Assembly: GCA_002027195.1 (NCBI GenBank) | Contig: MWJO01000009.1 | Coordinates: forward strand, 62,001-126,000 | Origin: Streptomyces sp. GKU 895 | GTDB taxonomy: Bacteria > Actinomycetota > Actinomycetes > Streptomycetales > Streptomycetaceae | Direction: 5' to 3' | DNA: 64,000 nucleotides | Part shown: positions 58,714-64,000 of the stretch, one piece after another | Layout: every line of letters starts with the position of its first letter | How positions within the stretch are numbered: the stretch's first letter is position 1 | Notes under the pieces: generated by a model | Seen by the model: the letters and a program-made list of their open reading frames with translations, nothing else | Told to the model about the DNA's origin: nothing | Databases searched by the model: none | Made by a program: the position numbers and the translations under genes

Positions 58714-61700
58714 TCATTCCTCGCACGGGGGTTCATAGGAGAGTCGCGGCAGGTACTCGTGCCATTTCCCGGGCGTCAGGACGCCGCGCGTGGCCGCGCA
58801 GATGCGGCGGACCGCCGTGTCGGTGTCGAGGTTCCACAGCCGTACGGTGTCGACGCCGCTGGAGATGCCGAGCAGGTCGGCGTGCGGGCTGAAGGACAGG
58901 AAGCTGCCCGTCTTGCCGCCCGGGTTCATCGCCTGGCCGATGGGTGTCGCGAGCGCCGGGTCGGTGACGTCCCAGGCGCGGACCGTGTTGTCGTTGCCGC
59001 CGCTGGCGAGGGTGTCGCCGTCCCTGCTGAAGGTGAGGGACACGATCGCCTCGGTGTGTCCGGTGAGGACGGGGCCGACCTCGGACGCGTCGCCGGGGTG
59101 GGCGACGTTCCACAGGCGGACGGTGTCGTCGGCGCTGCCGCTGGCCAGGGTGCGGCTGTCGGGGCTGAACAGCAGGGAGTTGACGTACCCCTTGTGCCCG
59201 GTCAGCGGGGCGCCGAGCCGGGTGAGGCGGGCGGGGTCGGTGACGTTCCACAGCTGGATCGTGCGGTCGTCGTGGGCGGTTGCCAGGAGGCGGCCGTCCG
59301 GGCTGAACGCCAGCGCCTCGGGGCCCGGGAAACGGGTCCGCAGGGGGACCGGGCGGCCGTAGGGGACCGGGTGGCGGGGGTCGGCGACGTTGAACAGCTG
59401 CACCGCGTGGCTGCCTGTCAGGACCGCGAGGGTGCGGCCGTCGGGGGCGTACGCCAGCGCGCGGATGTCTCCCTCCCCCGGCCTGAAGGGCGCGGCCAGC
59501 CGCCTGGGCCGGTCGGGGTCGGTGACGCTCCACAGGCGGATGTTCTCGTCGCGGGCCGCCGTGGCGAGGACACGGCCGTCCGGGCGGAACGCGCCGAGCC
59601 TGCCGGTCATGTCCGAGGTGGGGAGCGACCACAGACGGACCTTGTTGTCGCCGTTGCCGGTGGCGAGCGTACGGCCGTCCGGGCTGAAGCCGAGTGCGTA
59701 CATCTCCCCGCTCGCGCCGGACAGCGGCTTCCCGATCTGGGACGGGGACGCGGGGTTGGCGATGTTCCACAGGCTGGCCGTGGAGTCCGCGCTCGCGGCG
59801 GCGAGACGCGTGCCGTCGGGGCTGAACGCCACCGACCAGACGGGGCCGGTGTGCCCGGCCAGCGGGGTGCCCAGCGGCTCGGGCGCCCGCGGATCTGCCA
59901 CGTTCCACAGGCGTACGGTGTCGTCCGTGCTGCCGCTGGCGAGGGTGCGGCCGTCCGGGCTGAACGCCACGGAGTGGATGATTCCGGTGTGCCCGGTCAA
60001 CGGGCTGCCCAGCGGCTCGGGTTCGCGCGGGTCGCTCGTGTCCCAGCCGGATCGTGTCGTCGTCGCCACCGGCCGCCAGGGTCCGTCGTCCGGGCTGAAC
60101 GCGACGGACCGCACGGCCTCGGTGGAGCCGGTGAGCGGTCTGCCGAGCGGCTCGGGGCGGGCGGGGTCGGTCCGTTCCACAGGCGGACGGCGTGGTCGTC
60201 GCCAAGGCCAGGTGCGGCCGTCCGGGCTGAACGCGACCAGGTAGATCGTGCCGCTGTGGCCGGTCAACGGGGCGCCGAGGGAACGCGGGTGGCCCGGCCG
60301 CCGTACGTCCCACAGGCGAATCGTTCCGTCATCCGAGGCGCTGGCGAGAGTGTGTCCGTCCGGGCTGAAGACCGCGCTGCTGACCCAGCTCGTGTGGCCG
60401 GTCAGGGGCTTGCCGAGCGGCTTGGGACGGCCGGGGTCGGCGACGTCCCACAGGCGGACGGTGCGGTCGTAGCTGGCGGTGGCCAGCGTGCGGCCGTCGG
60501 GGCTGAACGAGGTGAGGTAGACGGCGCCGGTGTGGCCGAGCAGCGGGGTGGCCAGCGGGGCGTTCGCCGCCGACAGCACGCGGCTGCGGGCGCCCTCGTC
60601 GTCCCCGCGCAGCCGGTGCGCGACCAGGGCGAGCTGCGCGGACAGCGAGGGATCGGTGTCCTCGAAGCGGTCCGTCTCGGCGACGACCTGCTCGAAGACG
60701 GCGTCGTCCCGCTGCTTCCACGCGATGACCGCCGCACAGACGGCGACGAGCGTGAGCGCGAGCAGCGCGGAGATCGCGGCCCGGCTGATCCACACCGTGC
60801 GCCGGCGCAGCCGTACCGAGGCCGCCAGGAACTCCACCGCGCTGCGGGTCAGGAAGGTGTCGCCGGCCGACTTGGCCCAGGTGTGGGCCTGTTCGAGGCG
60901 CGAGCCGCGGTACAGGAGCGCGGAGTCACGCTCGGAGGCCTCCCAGGACCTGCCGTCCTCCTCCAGGCGCTGGCGCAGCAGGTTGCCGCTGCGGTCCTCG
61001 TCGATCCACTCGCGCAGCCGCGGCCAGGCATGCAGGAGCGCCTCGTGGGTGATCTCCACGGTCTCCGCGTCCAGGGTCACCAACCGGGCCCGGACCAGCG
61101 CCTCCAGGGACTCCTCGGTCTTGTCGGGGTCAGCCGACTCCGCCGCCAGCTGACGCCGGGTGCCGCGCCTGCGGGTCGCCTGCGTGTCCTCGCTGAGCCG
61201 CACCAGCCGCAGCAGGAGCAGCCGCGCGGCGGTACGGGCGGCCGGGTCGAGCCCGGACCAGGCACGCTCGGCGGTGGCCGCCACGGCGCCCTGGATGCCG
61301 CCCGCCGCTCTGTACCCGGCCAGCGTCAGCCGCCCCGACTTGCGGCGCTGCCAGGTGGCCAGCAGCGCGTGGGAGAGCAGCGGCAGCACGCCGGCGTCGT
61401 GTGCCCCGCGCGGCCCGTCGGCGCTCACCTCCCGCACGATCAGCTCCGCGAGCCCCGGCTCCAGCTCAAGCCCCACGGCCTTCGCCGGGGCGGTCACTGC
61501 CTCGCGCAGTTCGGCGGCGGTCAGCGGGCCGAGCACCATGTGCCGGTGCTGGAGCGCGTCGGCGAGTTCGGGATGGGAGAGGCACTGCTCGTAGAAGTCG
61601 GCGCGGACACCGAGGACGACCAGCAACGGAGCCGGATCATCCGGGTCGTCCGGGCTGTCGCCGGGTGCGGACACGGCATGCAGGAGCTGGATGAACGTAC

Positions 61701-62604
61701 GGCGGTCCGCCTCGTCGCCGCAGAGAGTGAACGTCTCTTCGAACTGGTCGACGATCAGGACAGGCCGGCCCGCGCCGGACGAGCCCTCGCCGGCCCACGC
61801 GCGCACGGCGCCCCGTACGGTCCGGGCGAATGCGGGGTCGGATGGGTCCGGTAGGGCGGGGGCCGGGGCGGCGGCGAGTGCGGGGTCGGACGGGTCCGGT
61901 ACGGCGGCGAGTGTGGGATCGGGCGGGTCCTGGACCGCGGCGAGGGCGGGGATACGACGGGTCAGCTCGGCGAGCGGATCGGCGCCCGGCACGAGCTGGA
62001 CCACCTCCCGGCCCCCGTCCGCCAGCGCGGGCACCAGACCGGCGTTGAGCAGGGAGGACTTCCCCGCTCCCGAGGCGCCCACGAGCATGATCAGTCCCCC
62101 GGTCCGCTCCGCGCACAGCAGCTGGGCGAGGAGGGCGTCGGTGCTGCGTTCGCGGCCGAAGAACCAGCGGGCGTCCTCCCGGCGGTACGAGGCGAGGCCG
62201 CGGTAGGGACACACGCCCGCCGCGGCCGGGGGTGGGGATTCGGCCGGCGGGCGCTCCTCGTCGTCGGCGCCGCTGATCGCCCGCTCCCACAGGTGCTGCC
62301 AGTGAGTGAGGTCGTAGAGCCCGGCGGAGACCGGGGTGGGCTGGGCGCGGCGCGCCTGGGGTATCAGGATGTGCAGGACGGCCGCGAGCGCGGTGAACTG
62401 TGCGGGTACGTTCCTCGCCCGGCGCCAGTCGCTGATCCGCTGCGCGGACACCCGTACGGGACGCCCCCGCTCATCGACGCGCTGGAGTCGGCCGACCGCC
62501 TCGGACACGCTCTTGAGGGGCGGGTTTCCGGCCTCCCGGTACAGCAGCGCGAGGCGTTCGGCGAAGACCGTGCGTGCCCCTGAGTCGGAACTCAAGGCCT
62601 CCAC
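58714..62604 (-). CDS. HTH - STAND NTPase - TM - WD40 repeat protein
   Basis: A 1296-residue multidomain protein. An HTH-like N-terminus (about 15-85, RISDWRRARNVPAQFTALAAVL) precedes an nSTAND1-type NTPase (about 132-560). The NTPase has entry motif CPYRGLASYRREDARWFFGRE, Walker A VGASGAGKSSLLNAGL and Walker B VLIVDQFEETF. A winged-helix segment with VEITHEALLHAWPRLREWI follows, then one membrane helix (about 605-628). A WD40 propeller of about a dozen repeats (GHTxxVxSVAFSPDGRTLASxSxDxTVRLWNV) runs from about 690 to the end. Two adjacent repeats (60050-60230) are garbled by compensated one-base losses. STAND proteins are switch-like sensors; the trigger here is unknown. The start is GTG. 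Confidence 0.85.
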   Translation of the reverse strand: MEALSSDSGARTVFAERLALLYREAGNPPLKSVSEAVGRLQRVDERGRPVRVSAQRISDWRRARNVPAQFTALAAVLHILIPQARRAQPTPVSAGLYDLTHWQHLWERAISGADDEERPPAESPPPAAAGVCPYRGLASYRREDARWFFGRERSTDALLAQLLCAERTGGLIMLVGASGAGKSSLLNAGLVPALADGGREVVQLVPGADPLAELTRRIPALAAVQDPPDPTLAAVPDPSDPALAAAPAPALPDPSDPAFARTVRGAVRAWAGEGSSGAGRPVLIVDQFEETFTLCGDEADRRTFIQLLHAVSAPGDSPDDPDDPAPLLVVLGVRADFYEQCLSHPELADALQHRHMVLGPLTAAELREAVTAPAKAVGLELEPGLAELIVREVSADGPRGAHDAGVLPLLSHALLATWQRRKSGRLTLAGYRAAGGIQGAVAATAERAWSGLDPAARTAARLLLLRLVRLSEDTQATRRRGTRRQLAAESADPDKTEESLEALVRARLVTLDAETVEITHEALLHAWPRLREWIDEDRSGNLLRQRLEEDGRSWEASERDSALLYRGSRLEQAHTWAKSAGDTFLTRSAVEFLAASVRLRRRTVWISRAAISALLALTLVAVCAAVIAWKQRDDAVFEQVVAETDRFEDTDPSLSAQLALVAHRLRGDDEGARSRVLSAANAPLATPLLGHTGAVYLTSFSPDGRTLATASYDRTVRLWDVADPGRPKPLGKPLTGHTSWVSSAVFSPDGHTLASASDDGTIRLWDVRRPGHPRSLGAPLTGHSGTIYLVAFSPDGRTWPWRRPRRPPVERTDPARPEPLGRPLTGSTEAVRSVAFSPDDGPWRPVATTTRSGWDTSDPREPEPLGSPLTGHTGIIHSVAFSPDGRTLASGSTDDTVRLWNVADPRAPEPLGTPLAGHTGPVWSVAFSPDGTRLAAASADSTASLWNIANPASPSQIGKPLSGASGEMYALGFSPDGRTLATGNGDNKVRLWSLPTSDMTGRLGAFRPDGRVLATAARDENIRLWSVTDPDRPRRLAAPFRPGEGDIRALAYAPDGRTLAVLTGSHAVQLFNVADPRHPVPYGRPVPLRTRFPGPEALAFSPDGRLLATAHDDRTIQLWNVTDPARLTRLGAPLTGHKGYVNSLLFSPDSRTLASGSADDTVRLWNVAHPGDASEVGPVLTGHTEAIVSLTFSRDGDTLASGGNDNTVRAWDVTDPALATPIGQAMNPGGKTGSFLSFSPHADLLGISSGVDTVRLWNLDTDTAVRRICAATRGVLTPGKWHEYLPRLSYEPPCEE

Positions 62605-62860
62605 CCCTTACTTCCCTCGCCACTGGACATCCGGACCGGAAAACTCACTCTATAGGGCTGACCTGCGGAAAAGTCGACCCTTCAGGTCCGGAACCTCCCC
62701 GTCGGCGACACCAGGGGGCAGGATCAAGCCACCGCAACGCCTTGACTGTGTGTTGCCTGAGCTTCCGCCGGAGTAACCACCGGCCGCATCCGGACTGCCA
62801 TGTTCCGGCCATCGCCCGGCCCACGCCGCCCTGGCGCAGGCCGACGCTGCCCCACGGTTC

Positions 62861-62894
62861 GGCACCGGTCCCCACGAGGGGAGGGACCGGTGCC
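62861..62894. terminator. hairpin, possible terminator
   Basis: GGCACCGGTCCC and its complement around a 10-nt loop. There is no T tract, so function is uncertain. Confidence 0.4.
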
Positions 62895-63030
62895 GGACGA
62901 TGGGGCGGTCCGGCGTGCTCCCCATAGGCGGAAGGCGTCAGCGGATGACGTCGTCGAGCGGAGACCTCGGCAGCAGGGCCCTCGGTGTCGTACGCCATGG
63001 AGAGGCGGCGCGTGCGCGCGCTCTTTCCTC

Positions 63031-63074
63031 TATGACGGACATACGGGCCTCGTATGACGGACATACGGGCCTCA
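63031..63074 (+). repeat. 22-bp tandem duplication
   Basis: Two adjacent copies of TATGACGGACATACGGGCCT plus two bases, differing only in the last position. Confidence 0.85.
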
Positions 63075-63271
63075 CGTTCGACCGGGTCCCTGTGCGGGGC
63101 GTGCGTGCGCGGAGCGTCGTGGGGCGACGGTGCGCGGAAGTCGTCGGTTCTTCGGTGGAGTGGTCGTCATCTGACGCCCAGTGCCCTTCCCGGCCGTGGG
63201 GCAACCGCTGCTCGCAGTGGGAGCGGTAGGCCTCCGGCGGGTAGCCGGCAGGGGGCGTGTACAGCCGTGGC

Positions 63272-63349
63272 GTCGAGTGGTGCGTGGGTCTTGCTGTGTC
63301 GAGTGGTACGTGGGTCCTGCTGTGTCGAGTGGTACGTGGGTCCTGCTGT
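63272..63349 (+). repeat. three 26-bp tandem repeats
   Basis: Units begin GTCGAGTGGTACGTGGGTCC. The last two copies are identical and the first differs at two bases. They end 32 bp past the stop of the DUF6344-like gene. Confidence 0.85.
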
Positions 63350-63380
63350 TACGTCGGGGTCGTGCGCGTGGGCCGGGTGT

Positions 63381-63755
63381 TCAGCGGCCGTGCGGGGCGG
63401 CCGGCTCGGCCTGCGGGGCGGCGGCGGTGTCGTCGCAGAGGGCCGTCGCCTCGTCGGCCGACTCCGTGTCCGACGGGGAGCGGTGGCGGCAGCTCGGGGT
63501 CTTGCCGTGGGCCTCGGCCCGGATGCGCTGCTTCATCGTGGGCGGCAGGGACCTGGCATGGGTCAGGGACCAGGACCAGGCCGCGGCCCACGGGGTGAGC
63601 TCCGGGGTCGTGACCGGCGCGGTGCTGTTGCGCGTGGTGTCGGCCTGCGGCACGGCCGCCGCGGCGCTGGTGGTGACGAGTCCGAGCGTCGTGCACAGCG
63701 CCAGGAAGGCGGTGACGATCGCGGTCCACAGCTTCATGACCTTGTTCCGGTCCAT
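63381..63755 (-). CDS. small secreted DUF6344-like protein
   Basis: A 124-residue protein with a likely signal peptide (MDRNKVMKLWTAIVTAFLALCTTLGLVTTSAAAA, cleavage after about residue 34). The mature part carries WAAAWSWSLTHARSLPPTMKQRIRAEAHG followed by a polar tail. The SLPPTMKQRIxAEAHG segment resembles the streptomycete DUF6344 proteins near this locus; the family name is from memory of that motif. Function is unknown. The start is the ATG giving MDRNKVMKLW; the upstream open frame is only translated tandem repeat. Confidence 0.65.
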   Translation of the reverse strand: MDRNKVMKLWTAIVTAFLALCTTLGLVTTSAAAAVPQADTTRNSTAPVTTPELTPWAAAWSWSLTHARSLPPTMKQRIRAEAHGKTPSCRHRSPSDTESADEATALCDDTAAAPQAEPAAPHGR

Positions 63756-63781
63756 GGTCCCTCTGCTTTCGGGTTGGGTGG

Positions 63782-63851
63782 TTCGCCTTGGGTATTTCGC
63801 CTTGGGTATTTCGGCTTGGGTATTTCGGCTTGGGTATTTCGGCTTGGGCGA
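63782..63851 (-). repeat. five 14-bp tandem repeats upstream of the DUF6344-like gene
   Basis: Units TTCGSCTTGGGTAT, five copies in 70 bp, with small changes in the first two and the last. They lie 27 bp upstream of the minus-strand start codon at 63755, where promoter or leader sequence is expected. Confidence 0.85.
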
Positions 63852-64000
63852 TTTGCGTACTTTCCTCATGATGTGTATGTGGGTCGCGAAAGCACGGACC
63901 GACGCCCATGGCGCGTCGATCTTCAGATGAACACCACCCGGATGGGCGCAAGGGGCCCGAAAACCGGAGCAGAGGGGAGGGATCGCGTCAAAGTCACCGT

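Larger units (their letters stand above)
62605..63380. other. 776-bp gap with repeats, no supported gene
   Basis: Open frames here have no ribosome sites or recognisable products. The region holds a 12-bp stem hairpin (62861-62894), a 22-bp direct duplication (63031-63074) and three 26-bp tandem repeats (63272-63349). Confidence 0.6.

Noticed and set aside
58567..61854. Open frame of 1095 codons on the plus strand, antisense to the WD40 gene
   Set aside because: It is the GC-bias shadow of the minus-strand gene, rich in Arg/Gly/Val/Glu with no domains. The minus strand has clear STAND and WD40 motifs.
62645..63064. Minus-strand frame of 139 codons upstream of the WD40 gene
   Set aside because: No start context, no hydrophobic or domain pattern, and it spans a hairpin and a tandem duplication.
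63272..63851. CRISPR array
   Set aside because: The repeats are contiguous tandem units of 26 and 14 bp with no spacers, and no cas genes are nearby.

Overview
The window is about 64 kb of high-GC actinobacterial chromosome centred on the replication origin. Gene content and order are typical of Streptomyces: rpsF-ssb-rpsR-rplI, femX and an alanine-racemase-like gene, ino1, cca, murJ, sigM and its anti-sigma gene, trxBA, parAB, rsmG-jag-yidC-yidD-rnpA-rpmH, dnaA, oriC, dnaN, gnd, recF, a DciA-like gene, gyrB and gyrA. A gnd gene between dnaN and recF, a very long DnaA domain II and clustered GTTTCACGTGAAAC parS sites also point to Streptomyces. The species was not identified.

Layout. 1-14.5 kb: MATE transporter, ribosomal proteins and SSB, peptidoglycan and cell-envelope genes, a PadR regulator, inositol phosphate synthase and an MFS transporter. 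14.5-24.5 kb: tRNA 3'-end maturation and an envelope block (DUF6049, MurJ, MurJ-linked kinase-like protein, SigM, anti-sigma). 24.5-33.1 kb: thioredoxin system, ParAB partition genes, rRNA methylation and YidC membrane insertion, RNase P protein and L34. 33.1-46.3 kb: dnaA-oriC-dnaN-gnd-recF-dciA-gyrB-gyrA. 46.4-58.5 kb: a 12.07-kb integrated element of the AICE (actinomycete integrative and conjugative element) type in the 3' end of tRNA-Ile(GAU), bounded by 44-bp direct repeats. 58.5-64 kb: chromosomal flank with a large HTH-STAND-TM-WD40 protein and a small secreted DUF6344-like protein.

The element has a largely overlapping leftward operon (SCO3933-family protein, TraB/FtsK translocase, small Spd-like and Cys-rich proteins, cytosine methyltransferase, RepSA-like initiator, Xis, Int). 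This is driven from a promoter covered by two direct repeats. A divergent pair (small monooxygenase, XRE/TPR regulator) probably controls it. To the right is about 1 kb of non-coding DNA with large inverted repeats, one of which resembles part of the host oriC, followed by three unrecognised small genes at attR.

Sequence quality matters here. The essential dnaN gene carries a one-base frameshift, and similar apparent one-base losses are seen in padR, the MurJ-linked kinase gene and traB. Compensated clusters occur in recF and the WD40 gene. The simplest reading is base-call or assembly deletions, so none of these genes should be called dead without checking. No rRNA operon, CRISPR array or recognisable insertion sequence was seen.
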